Shown: piece after piece, positions 1 to 6,206 of the stretch
How the letters are laid out: every line of letters begins with the position of its first letter
How positions within the stretch are numbered: the stretch's first letter is position 1
Notes under the pieces: model-generated
Seen by the model: only the letters and a program-made list of their open reading frames with translations
Database searches by the model: none
What the model was told of the DNA's origin: nothing
NCBI GenBank assembly: GCA_900756715.1
Contig: CAAELC010000067.1
Location: 1 to 6,367 of the forward strand
Reading direction: 5' to 3'
Source: an uncultured Oscillospiraceae bacterium
GTDB lineage: Bacteria; Bacillota; Clostridia; Oscillospirales; Oscillospiraceae
DNA: 6,367 bases
Program-made: the position numbers and the translations under genes

Positions 1-1660
1 CATTCTCCGCTTCTTTCGAAGCGCCGATCCGGATGGTTCTGCCGCCCAGACTTTTGTATACCCTGTGAGAAATAGACAGCACGGTCCGCCCTTTGGATGC
101 ACGGTCCAGCGCCTCCAGCACCCGCGCTTCTGTCTCTGCGTCCAGATTTGCTGTAATCTCATCCAGCAGCAGCACCGCCGGGTCCGCCGCAGCCGCTCTG
201 GCAATGGACAGCAGCTGCCATTCTCCCTGTGAGAATATATCGTCCGTGCAGAGCGTGTCATAGCCCTGCGGCAGCGTCCGAATGGCCGCGTCCAGTCCGG
301 CCAGTTGTCCGGCCTGCTCCGCCATCTCCCTGTTGATTCCTTCGTCACCCAATGTAATCTGATCCAGCACCGTACCCGGCACCCGGGCAAAATGCTGCTC
401 CACGCAGCCGATGCACCTGCGCCGCTGCCGGTCTGTAATCCGGGAAACATCCACCCCGCCAATGGTAACCCGTCCCTTTTCGGGCCGATACAATCCCAGC
501 AGCAGGCGGAACACCGTGCTTTTCCCCGCACCGGTTCTGCCCACAAGGGTCACCTGCTCCCCTGCTCGCACCACAAAGGACAGGTCAGTGAGCACCGCAC
601 GCTCTCCATAGCCAAAGGTCACATGGGAAAATTCCACATCGCCCCGGGGGCATTCAGTCGTCTGTTCTTCGTATATTTCCCACTCCGGCTGGGCAAGAAA
701 GCTGTCAATCCGGCGAACCCCCGCCATAGCGGATTGAATGGTCTGGATTTCCATACCCAAGCTTTCAATGGGCGAAAAAATGCGGGAAATATAGCCAATA
801 ATCGTAACAGATGTGCCCACCGACATGCCGAACAAATCCAAAATTCTGCCGCTGCCCGATGCCGACAGCAGCATAACCACCCCCACTACCACGGCATCCA
901 GCACCAGCACCACCGGGGAATAGATTGCGTCATAGAAATTGTTTTTCTCCACGGCGGCGTAGCTTTTGCTGATGCGGCGGTCATACCGCCGCTCCATATA
1001 TGTCTCAAGCCCCAGCACATGGATCGTGCGGATTGTATGCAGTGTCTCCGGCACCTGCCCGGAAATGGCTGCCACCGCCTGTCGGTTTTCCAGCTGTGCC
1101 GCCAGCATCCGTTTCTGTACATACCGCGTAAATAAAGCCAGTACCGGCAGCACCGCAAGCAGCACCAGCACAAGCCCCGGATTCTTTCCCGCAATAACTG
1201 CCAGAATGGACAGAATGCGGCAGGCATCTGCCGCCATGGAAATAACGCCGGATGTAAACAGCGCTTCCACTGTATCCACATCCCCCGAAAAACGGGCTGC
1301 CACCTGCCCGGGGTCCTGAGAGGCAAGCGTTGCCGCCGGCAGGCGGGTCAGTTTCTCCGACATTTCCGAACGCAGCGCGTGGGTCATCCGCTGGCCGAAC
1401 ATCTCCAGCAGCGTCTCCTGCGCCGAATTGAACACGCCCTCCAGCACCAGACTGGCAAAATATAGCAGCGCAGCCGTCAGCATCACCGGCGCACCTCCGG
1501 TCAGGCCGTCCACAATGTTCCCCAGCAGCAGCGGCGGCAGCAGCGATACCAATACGGATACCGCCGCGCTGAGCAGTGTGGCCGCGCTGAGCAGCTTGTG
1601 GGCTGCCGCGGTGGAACGCACTGCGGCAAAAACGCCTCCCTGCTTATTTTTGCGTCTCAT
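1..1660 (-). CDS. ABC exporter half-transporter with the consensus ATP site (C-terminus cut off by window edge)
   Basis: This is a fused membrane-plus-ATPase half of a type IV (MsbA-like) ABC exporter in the cytoplasmic membrane. It starts at the ATG at 1660 behind GGGAGG with 8 nt spacing, and 553 codons are open to the left edge; the family length of about 570-600 suggests only the last 20-40 residues are missing. Six hydrophobic segments are visible near residues 22-50, 58-76, 136-157, 161-178, 244-266 and 275-297. The ATPase domain follows: A-loop Tyr351, Walker A GRTGAGKST (374-382), Q-loop Gln422, signature FSQGE (476-480, not LSGGQ), Walker B ending Asp500-Glu501 with the catalytic Glu intact, and H-loop His532. 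The start lies inside the last codons of the upstream ABC gene (17 nt overlap), so translation is probably coupled. Being the adjacent partner of a second half-transporter with complementary motif defects, it most likely forms a heterodimeric drug or peptide exporter. The substrate cannot be read from sequence. Confidence 0.93.
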   Translation of the reverse strand, partial: MRRKNKQGGVFAAVRSTAAAHKLLSAATLLSAAVSVLVSLLPPLLLGNIVDGLTGGAPVMLTAALLYFASLVLEGVFNSAQETLLEMFGQRMTHALRSEMSEKLTRLPAATLASQDPGQVAARFSGDVDTVEALFTSGVISMAADACRILSILAVIAGKNPGLVLVLLAVLPVLALFTRYVQKRMLAAQLENRQAVAAISGQVPETLHTIRTIHVLGLETYMERRYDRRISKSYAAVEKNNFYDAIYSPVVLVLDAVVVGVVMLLSASGSGRILDLFGMSVGTSVTIIGYISRIFSPIESLGMEIQTIQSAMAGVRRIDSFLAQPEWEIYEEQTTECPRGDVEFSHVTFGYGERAVLTDLSFVVRAGEQVTLVGRTGAGKSTVFRLLLGLYRPEKGRVTIGGVDVSRITDRQRRRCIGCVEQHFARVPGTVLDQITLGDEGINREMAEQAGQLAGLDAAIRTLPQGYDTLCTDDIFSQGEWQLLSIARAAAADPAVLLLDEITANLDAETEARVLEALDRASKGRTVLSISHRVYKSLGGRTIRIGASKEAEN

Positions 1661-3395
1661 GGCCTGCACCTCCCGTCTGGCTTTCGTACAGTGCCCGATA
1701 GGCCGGAACACTGTCAAGCAGCTTTTGATGTGTCCCTACCGTCACCGAGCCGTTTTCCATGAATATGATCTCCCGCAGCTCCGGGAAGTGATATAACCGG
1801 TGGGAAATGAGAAACGCCACTTTGTCCTGGGCATAGGCTTTCAGATTCTCAAACACCGCGTCCTCCGTCTCCCGATCCAGCGCCGAGAACGGATCGTCCA
1901 ACACCAGCACCGGGCGCGGGTGGGCCAGCGTCCTTGCCAGCGCCAGCCGCTGCGCCTGCCCACCGGACAGGCGCACGCCGTTGCTTCCTACCACGGTCTG
2001 CACACCCTGCTCCATGGCGCGCACCTCACCGTCCAGCGCGGTCATAGAAAGCCACTGCATGGCGTCTCTGTCGCTGCCGCACAGAACATTGGCCTCCACC
2101 GTATCGTTCCACAGCTCCGGGTCATGCCCCAGATACCCCACCGACGCAGCAATTTCCCGGGCAGAAAGCTCTGCCAGTTCATGCCCTCCCAGGCACACCG
2201 AGCCCTCATAGGGCTGCTCGCACAGGAAGAGCCGCCCCAGCGTGGATTTTCCGCAGGCCACCGGCCCGGTAATGCCGATCATATCCCCGGGGCGCGCCGT
2301 CAGAGTAAGATCCTGAAATACCGGTGCGCCGCCGTCATAGGCAAAGGATACCTTCCGCATCACCAACTCCTGCCCTGCGGGAACCTCCGGCAGGCAGCAT
2401 TCCTCCGGCGTTTTCATCAGCGGCTTGATCCGCTTCCAGGATACCTCTGCCTTTTGCACGGCATTAAACAGCTTGGCCGCCTTAGAGGATTTCACGGACA
2501 TTTTCATAAAGCAGGAGAGGAATGTGGTAAATGCCGCAATGTCCCATGCCCGCCAGCCGGTTCCCAGCACATTTTTTCCGCCCAGCCACAGAATCAGCAG
2601 CACGCTCACATTGGATACCACCTGATACAGCGGCGGAAGCGCCGATTGCCACACATTGGCGCGCACCGCCGCCCTTTCATAGTCCCCCAGCGCCTGCTCA
2701 TAGCGCGCCTCCCTCGTCTTTTCGCAGCCATAAATCCGATAGGTCACGGCGTTTTTCGCCCGATCCAGTGTGGCGGCGCTAAGCGCGGCGGCGGATTTTT
2801 TATAAGCCGCTCCCGCCCGCTGCACCGGCTTTTTCATCAGCTCCGCACATATATAGGATACCGGCGGAAACAGCAGGCACAGCAACGCCAGCCGCCAATC
2901 GTAAACAAGCAGCATCACCACATAGCCCGCCAGCGCCACACCGGTGTCGAAAATTTCGGTTGTAAACTTGCGCATTCCCTCGGTGCAGTCGTCCACATCG
3001 GAGATTGCCTTGGTCATCAATTCTCCCGCGCCCTCTTTTCCCAGCGCGGCGCGACTCTGCCGCAGCAGATTTGCGTAAAGCACGCCCTTCATCCGGCGGT
3101 TGATGTTGTTGGCAAAGCGGCGCACATAGAATCGCTTAATAAACCGGGCTGCCTGCACAGTCAGTGTCACTCCGGCGTAGGCCAGCACCAGAACCGTCAT
3201 GGCTCCGGCCGTCTTTTTGCCCCCCAGAATATCTGCCAGACACTGAGCCAGTCTTCCCTCAAACCATGGTCCTGCCAGCAGCCCCAGATTGTATACCAGT
3301 CCCGACAGCGTGATAAAGATCAGCGGCAGCCACTCCGTGCGAAAGTAGTCGCCGATGCTGTCCGGATGAAAGGCGCGCTTATTGTTCTTTTTCAT
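1644..3395 (-). CDS. ABC exporter half-transporter with the degenerate ATP site
   Basis: This is a complete 583-residue membrane-plus-ATPase half-transporter, a normal length for the MsbA/LmrCD-type exporter family. Hydrophobic segments lie near residues 22-43, 64-82, 149-167, 169-186, 253-272 and 283-299. The ATPase domain has A-loop Tyr353, Walker A GPVACGKST (377-385), a canonical LSGGQ signature (476-480), Walker B ending Asp500-Asp501 and H-loop His532. Two key positions deviate: the catalytic Glu after Walker B is Asp501, and the Q-loop Gln is His424. In known heterodimeric exporters an Asp at the catalytic position marks the subunit whose own Walker motifs form the low-activity site. 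The ATG at 3395 has GGAGG 9 nt upstream and overlaps the marR stop by 17 nt; its own stop overlaps the next ABC gene by 17 nt. It is the middle gene of a MarR-ABC-ABC operon, most simply a MarR-controlled multidrug or antimicrobial peptide exporter. The exported compound is unknown. Confidence 0.95.
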   Translation of the reverse strand: MKKNNKRAFHPDSIGDYFRTEWLPLIFITLSGLVYNLGLLAGPWFEGRLAQCLADILGGKKTAGAMTVLVLAYAGVTLTVQAARFIKRFYVRRFANNINRRMKGVLYANLLRQSRAALGKEGAGELMTKAISDVDDCTEGMRKFTTEIFDTGVALAGYVVMLLVYDWRLALLCLLFPPVSYICAELMKKPVQRAGAAYKKSAAALSAATLDRAKNAVTYRIYGCEKTREARYEQALGDYERAAVRANVWQSALPPLYQVVSNVSVLLILWLGGKNVLGTGWRAWDIAAFTTFLSCFMKMSVKSSKAAKLFNAVQKAEVSWKRIKPLMKTPEECCLPEVPAGQELVMRKVSFAYDGGAPVFQDLTLTARPGDMIGITGPVACGKSTLGRLFLCEQPYEGSVCLGGHELAELSAREIAASVGYLGHDPELWNDTVEANVLCGSDRDAMQWLSMTALDGEVRAMEQGVQTVVGSNGVRLSGGQAQRLALARTLAHPRPVLVLDDPFSALDRETEDAVFENLKAYAQDKVAFLISHRLYHFPELREIIFMENGSVTVGTHQKLLDSVPAYRALYESQTGGAGHETQK

Positions 3396-3858
3396 TTCTC
3401 CTTCCCTCCAGAACCTCTCTCATGTGTGGAAAACCGCCGCGGCTCTCCGCCTTGGACCGGTGATACAGCGCGTCAAGTGCCTGCAAAAACACAGCTCTTT
3501 CTTCCTCTCCCAGTCCCGCCAGAAGATAGTCATAAAACGCGCTCTCCGCCTCCGCTTTCGTGTCCCGCAGACCTTCTGCCTGCGGTGCAGCATACAGCAG
3601 CTGGCTGCGTCCATCCTTGGGATTCGGCTCCCGCCGGAGGTAGCCCTTGCGTTCCAGACTGGCCGTGCGGCGGGTGATAGCCGCCTTGTCGGTATTCAGC
3701 GCAGCGGCAAGTTCCACCTGTGTGATGCCCGGATGATGCCGCACCGCATGGATGCAGTCGATCTCTGCCGTGCCTATCCCTTCCCCCCGCATGGCAAGCA
3801 TCACCAGATGCTCTGCCTCCCGGGCAATTTTGGTGATTTTTCTTCCGGGATGTTCCAT
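3379..3858 (-). CDS. MarR-family winged helix-turn-helix transcriptional regulator
   Basis: This 159-residue protein has the usual MarR size and layout: an N-terminal dimerisation helix (about 5-22), a winged HTH from about 30 to 90, and C-terminal helices (about 98-133) that complete the dimer interface. In the HTH, residues 46-53 (TQVELAAA) form the first helix, about 55-71 the recognition helix, and residues 72-90 the wing, with the family's Asp82-Gly-Arg84 motif followed by a Leu-Leu-Tyr strand. MarR dimers usually repress their own operon and release DNA when they bind a small aromatic or toxic ligand. The start at 3858 is supported by a strong GGGGAGGAG element about 10 nt upstream. It is the first gene of the operon, overlaps the first ABC gene by 17 nt, and has a duplicated operator-like sequence just upstream (3885-3920). 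The inferred role is autoregulation and control of the exporter. The inducing ligand cannot be deduced. Confidence 0.93.
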   Translation of the reverse strand: MEHPGRKITKIAREAEHLVMLAMRGEGIGTAEIDCIHAVRHHPGITQVELAAALNTDKAAITRRTASLERKGYLRREPNPKDGRSQLLYAAPQAEGLRDTKAEAESAFYDYLLAGLGEEERAVFLQALDALYHRSKAESRGGFPHMREVLEGRRNEKEQ

Positions 3859-3884
3859 CGTGTTCCCACTCCTCCCCTTCGAAT

Positions 3885-3900
3885 AATTGTACCTGCAACT
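3885..3900 (-). promoter_or_regulatory. Proximal copy of a 16-bp inverted-repeat operator (probable MarR site)
   Basis: On the minus strand this reads AGTTGCAGGTACAATT, an imperfect inverted repeat (4 of 6 arm positions symmetric) around a 4-nt centre. It repeats the perfect copy at 3905-3920 with only three base changes. It ends 26 bp before the marR start codon. A TACAAT hexamer (3886-3891) inside it is the best -10 candidate for the operon, but I find no convincing -35 at 16-18 bp, so the exact promoter is unresolved. A repressor bound here would block transcription initiation. Confidence 0.6.
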
Positions 3901-3904
3901 ATAT

Positions 3905-3920
3905 AGTTGTTCCTACAACT
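3905..3920 (-). promoter_or_regulatory. Distal copy of the 16-bp operator, perfect inverted repeat (probable MarR site)
   Basis: On the minus strand this reads AGTTGTAGGAACAACT: perfect 6-bp arms AGTTGT/ACAACT around AGGA. Its start is exactly 20 bp from that of the proximal copy, so two bound dimers would sit on the same face of the helix. The junction between the copies creates a second perfect 14-bp palindrome, CAACTATATAGTTG (3896-3909), so the true dimer register could be the shared centre rather than the two outer sites. The location directly upstream of a MarR-type repressor gene supports an autoregulatory operator. Binding itself is inferred. Confidence 0.65.
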
Positions 3921-3971
3921 TTTTTCGGGGAGAGCATAGCACATCGCGCCCCCAAACGCAACAGTCTTCTC

Positions 3972-4007
3972 AAAAAATGCGGCCCCTCGGTTTGTCCGAG
4001 GGGCCGC
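3972..4007 (-). terminator. Strong intrinsic terminator of the aldolase gene
   Basis: A perfect 12-bp GC-rich stem (GCGGCCCCTCGG paired with CCGAGGGGCCGC, plus-strand arms 3979-3990 and 3996-4007) closes a 5-nt loop. On the minus strand it is followed by A and then six T residues (3972-3977). It begins 17 nt after the aldolase stop codon and lies between that gene and the marR promoter region, so it insulates the exporter operon from upstream transcription. The plus-strand side has no adjacent T tract, so it is one-directional. Confidence 0.93.
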
Positions 4008-4024
4008 ACCGCTGAAATGGCAGC

Positions 4025-4792
4025 TTATTTTTTGATTTTAGCCAGCTGTGCCTGCACGCCGGACATAAGCAGCGTGGCATCTACTCCCACTGCTACCCCG
4101 TCAAAGCCCTGCTCCAGCCGGGCAAGTCCCGTTTCGCCGTCTCCGGCAAAAATCAGACAGAATTTCCCGGCCTGATGGCACGCATTCACAACACGCTGAA
4201 GCGCGGCTGCAAAGCGGGGATCGTCGAACGCCCCGGGAATCCCCATGGAAATCGACAGATCGTAGGGGCCGATAAATACCCCGTCTACGCCCTCCATGGC
4301 GGCAATGTCCTCAATGCTGTCCAGCGCTTCCGCCGTTTCGCACTGCGGCACGACCAGCGTTTCCCGGTTAAAGTGGGCCATAATCTCCGGCACCGTTCCA
4401 AGGCCCTCGCTGCCCCAGCCATCCTTGCGGGACAGGCCAAAGCCACGCTGACCCACCGGGGCGTATTTTGCGTAATCCACCACGCGGCGCATGTCCTCCA
4501 CGCCGTGTACATTCGGGATAATCAGGCCCTGCGCCCCCACATCCAGCAGCTTCAGCACCGCCGACCGGCTGATCTCACGCACCCGGGCCAGTGCCGTCAG
4601 GCCGCGGCCTGACGCGGCCCGCACCATGGCGCAGGTGGTTTCGGCGTCCATGGGACTGTGTTCATTGTCCAGAATCACATAGTCAAGGCCCGTGCAGGCC
4701 AGACATTCCACCACATCCACACTGTCGGTGGTAACGAAGGTCCCCACCGGGCGGGCTTTTTGCTCCAGCTTCTCTTTCAGTGTATTCCTCAT
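4025..4792 (-). CDS. HpcH/HpaI-family class II (metal-dependent) 2-oxo acid aldolase
   Basis: This 255-residue cytosolic TIM-barrel protein belongs to the family of 4-hydroxy-2-oxoheptanedioate aldolase, 2-dehydro-3-deoxyglucarate aldolase (GarL) and 2-keto-3-deoxy-L-rhamnonate aldolase (RhmA). These cleave 2-keto-3-deoxy acids reversibly to pyruvate plus an aldehyde. Family signatures are visible: DNEHSP (42-47) with the presumed catalytic His45, Arg70, the GQRGFG loop (114-119), PQCET (149-153) with the presumed metal ligand Glu152, and GPYDLS (175-180) with the metal ligand Asp178. The frame stays open upstream to an ATG at 4861, but I chose the ATG at 4792: it has AGGAG 6 nt upstream, begins MRNTLKEKL as relatives do, and the upstream ATG lies inside the likely -10 element. 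The gene has its own promoter and a strong terminator, so it is probably monocistronic. The natural aldehyde or sugar acid substrate is not determinable here; no neighbouring sugar-acid pathway genes are visible. Confidence 0.92.
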   Translation of the reverse strand: MRNTLKEKLEQKARPVGTFVTTDSVDVVECLACTGLDYVILDNEHSPMDAETTCAMVRAASGRGLTALARVREISRSAVLKLLDVGAQGLIIPNVHGVEDMRRVVDYAKYAPVGQRGFGLSRKDGWGSEGLGTVPEIMAHFNRETLVVPQCETAEALDSIEDIAAMEGVDGVFIGPYDLSISMGIPGAFDDPRFAAALQRVVNACHQAGKFCLIFAGDGETGLARLEQGFDGVAVGVDATLLMSGVQAQLAKIKK

Positions 4793-4798
4793 ATCTTG

Positions 4799-4803
4799 CT
4801 CCT
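4799..4803 (-). promoter_or_regulatory. Ribosome binding site that sets the aldolase start
   Basis: AGGAG on the minus strand lies 6 nt upstream of the ATG at 4792, an ideal spacing. It favours the 255-residue protein over the 278-residue reading that begins at 4861. A second AGGAGG (4828-4833) further upstream has no ATG, GTG or TTG at a usable distance. Confidence 0.85.
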
Positions 4804-4851
4804 TTTGCCGCAAAACGGCGCTGATTTCCTCCTGTCCTTCACTCGCCCCAC

Positions 4852-4860
4852 AGTATAGCA
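4852..4860 (-). promoter_or_regulatory. Extended -10 promoter element of the aldolase gene
   Basis: The minus strand reads TGCTATACT, an extended -10 (TGnTATACT, 5 of 6 matches to TATAAT). It lies about 60 bp before the aldolase start, giving a predicted leader of about 50 nt. No good -35 is present at 17 bp, which extended -10 promoters tolerate. It lies within the gap after the amidohydrolase gene, implying that the aldolase is expressed independently. Confidence 0.55.
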
Positions 4861-4891
4861 CGCACAGGAATTACAACCGGAGTGTATACGA

Positions 4892-4961
4892 TTGATTTTA
4901 CAGAACAGAATACACCTGCCGTCAGGTCGCTCCCCGGCGGCAGGTGTACCTTTGATTTTAC
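4892..4961. repeat. 10-bp direct repeat flanking a hairpin
   Basis: The decamer TTGATTTTAC occurs at 4892-4901 and again at 4952-4961, exactly 60 bp apart, on either side of the 11-bp-stem hairpin. The right copy covers the amidohydrolase stop codon. A tandem CAGAA pentamer (4901-4910) lies between the left copy and the hairpin. The arrangement resembles a small insertion with target duplication, but an AT-rich 10-mer could also recur by chance. Confidence 0.4.
4911..4948 (-). terminator. Hairpin downstream of the amidohydrolase gene, probable weak terminator
   Basis: Perfect 11-bp arms (TACACCTGCCG at 4911-4921 and its complement at 4938-4948) enclose a 16-nt loop. The hairpin starts 9 nt after the amidohydrolase stop. 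On the minus strand the stem is followed by TTCTGTTCTGT, which is U-rich but not a clean T run, so termination may be partial or Rho-assisted, or the hairpin may protect the mRNA 3' end. Confidence 0.5.
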
Positions 4962-6127
4962 TTCTGGTGGTTCTCCAGCCAGCGGGAAGCACAGGTGCAC
5001 AGCAGTGCCACACCATAGGGCATGGCGCCCTCGTCGATCTGCACATGCGGATCGTGCCAGCCATACTCGCCGTCTCCGGCGCCCAGCAGCAGGAAGAAGC
5101 AGGGCACATGCTCGGTGTAGTTGGCAAAGTCCTCCGAGCCCTTCTGCGGCGGCGTCACATGGATTTCCTCCACTACATCCTTGCAGTATTCAGCCATCTC
5201 GTGGGTCATATCCGCGTCATTCAGCAGCGAGGCGGTGCGCAGCGGGAAGGATACCTTCGCCTCCGCCCGCCACGCCTTGGCCAGATAAGTGGAAACCTCC
5301 TCAATCCGCTCGCACATTTTCTTGCGGCACTCCCGGTTGTAGGCCCGGAAGCTACCCTCCACCACGGCGCTGTCAGGGATGATATTGGTGGCCGTGCCGG
5401 AGACAATACGGCAAACGGAAAGGATAATCGTCTCGTCACCGGGCATTTCCAGCGTGGGCAGCTTGGTCAGGGCGTCAGCCACGGCGGTGGCCACATTCAG
5501 GGCCGAGATACCCAGCTGCGGCAGGGAGCCGTGGGCGCTTTGCCCGGTAATTTCAATATGGAACGCATCGGCAGAGGCCATCATGGGGCCATCGTTAAAT
5601 CCGACAGTGCCCACGGTGGGTCGATAAGTATCCCGGGGGCCGAAATCCAGATGCATTCCTATCGCAGCATCCACATGGGGATTTTCCATAATGCCCGCAT
5701 CTATCATGGAGCGGGAACCGGCCAGCAGCTCCTCGGCAGGCTGGAAGCAGAATTTTACGGTGCCCTTCAGTTCCGATTCATGCGCCTTGAGCAGCTTGGC
5801 GGCCATAAGCAGCATGGTGGTGTGGCAGTCATGGCCGCAGGAGTGACAGGCGCCCTCCGTGCAGGCAAAGGGGAGTCCGGACACCTCCTGCTGGGGCAGG
5901 GCGTCCATGTCTGCGCGCAGCAGAATCACCGGAGCGCCGCTGCCAACTGTGCATGTCACGCCTCCGCCCAGTTCCTGCGGCTGATAGCCATAGCTGATGA
6001 GATTCTTCATCACATACGCGCGGGTCTGGGTCAAATCAAAGCCCAGTTCCGCATGCTGATGCAGATAACGCCGATGGGATACGATCTCGTCCTTGAGTGC
6101 CATTGCTTCCTGTAGATACTGTGCCAT
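4958..6127 (-). CDS. M20D-family metallo-amidohydrolase (N-acyl amino acid hydrolase type)
   Basis: This complete 389-residue cytosolic enzyme of the M20D family (plant IAA-amino acid hydrolase, hippurate hydrolase, aminoacylase-like) hydrolyses an amide bond between an acyl group and an amino acid with a bound metal pair. Landmarks in order: HRRYLHQHAELGF (18-30), LLRADMDALP (69-78), the metal site SCGHDCHT (96-103) with Cys97 and His99, FQPAEE (128-133) with catalytic Glu132 and metal ligand Glu133, GMHL with His159, the lid/dimerisation domain from about 180 to 295 with GQSAHGS His199, GTATNIIPD (244-252), GSEDFA (330-335), and the last ligand His358 in GWHDP. All expected ligands are present and there is no signal peptide, so it should be an active cytosolic enzyme. 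The start at 6127 has GGGAG 9 nt upstream; Met9 is a weaker alternative. It lies 76 bp after the MATE gene. No clear promoter is seen, so readthrough from that gene is possible. The exact substrate is unknown. Confidence 0.94.
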   Translation of the reverse strand: MAQYLQEAMALKDEIVSHRRYLHQHAELGFDLTQTRAYVMKNLISYGYQPQELGGGVTCTVGSGAPVILLRADMDALPQQEVSGLPFACTEGACHSCGHDCHTTMLLMAAKLLKAHESELKGTVKFCFQPAEELLAGSRSMIDAGIMENPHVDAAIGMHLDFGPRDTYRPTVGTVGFNDGPMMASADAFHIEITGQSAHGSLPQLGISALNVATAVADALTKLPTLEMPGDETIILSVCRIVSGTATNIIPDSAVVEGSFRAYNRECRKKMCERIEEVSTYLAKAWRAEAKVSFPLRTASLLNDADMTHEMAEYCKDVVEEIHVTPPQKGSEDFANYTEHVPCFFLLLGAGDGEYGWHDPHVQIDEGAMPYGVALLCTCASRWLENHQK

Positions 6128-6167
6128 GGTTCATTTCTCCCTTCAATTTGCAAAATGCATATCGCAT

Positions 6168-6206
6168 AAAAAGCGGCAGCCTCCTGCAAAGGGGGCGGAC
6201 GCCTTA
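6168..6206 (-). terminator. Imperfect hairpin with T5 tract after the MATE gene, probable terminator
   Basis: On the minus strand, just after the MATE stop, a stem GCCCCCT/AGGAGGC (one C-A mismatch, loop TTGC; plus-strand 6179-6196) can be extended by an outer GGC/GCC pairing and is followed by TTTTT (6168-6172). Position and T tract fit an intrinsic terminator, but the mismatch, the internal loop and the 2-nt gap before the Ts make it weaker than the one at 3972-4007. Confidence 0.5.

Noticed and set aside
305..1135. A 276-codon plus-strand open frame opposite the second ABC transporter
   Set aside because: It is an antisense shadow of an ABC ATPase whose Walker A, signature, Walker B and H-loop motifs are all readable on the minus strand.
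1800..3677. A 625-codon plus-strand open frame opposite the ABC and marR genes
   Set aside because: It is rich in His, Gln, Arg and Pro with no recognisable domain, spans two well-supported minus-strand genes, and is the expected antisense product of GC-rich codon bias.
3879..3930. A clearly defined sigma-A promoter for the marR operon
   Set aside because: TACAAT (3886-3891) and TATATA (3900-3905) are both possible -10 elements, but neither has a recognisable -35 at 16-18 bp, so I did not list a promoter as a separate feature.
3972..4007. The strong hairpin as a bidirectional terminator or structured RNA
   Set aside because: A T tract exists only on the minus-strand exit side and no plus-strand gene ends here; a simple stem-loop terminator explains it fully.
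4892..6115. A 407-codon plus-strand open frame opposite the amidohydrolase
   Set aside because: The minus strand encodes a full M20D enzyme with all metal ligands; the plus frame has low-complexity His/Gly/Gln composition and no family motif.
6148..6158. Palindrome TGCAAAATGCA upstream of the amidohydrolase gene as an operator
   Set aside because: It has only 4-bp arms, no second copy and no nearby regulator gene to link it to; chance occurrence is likely.
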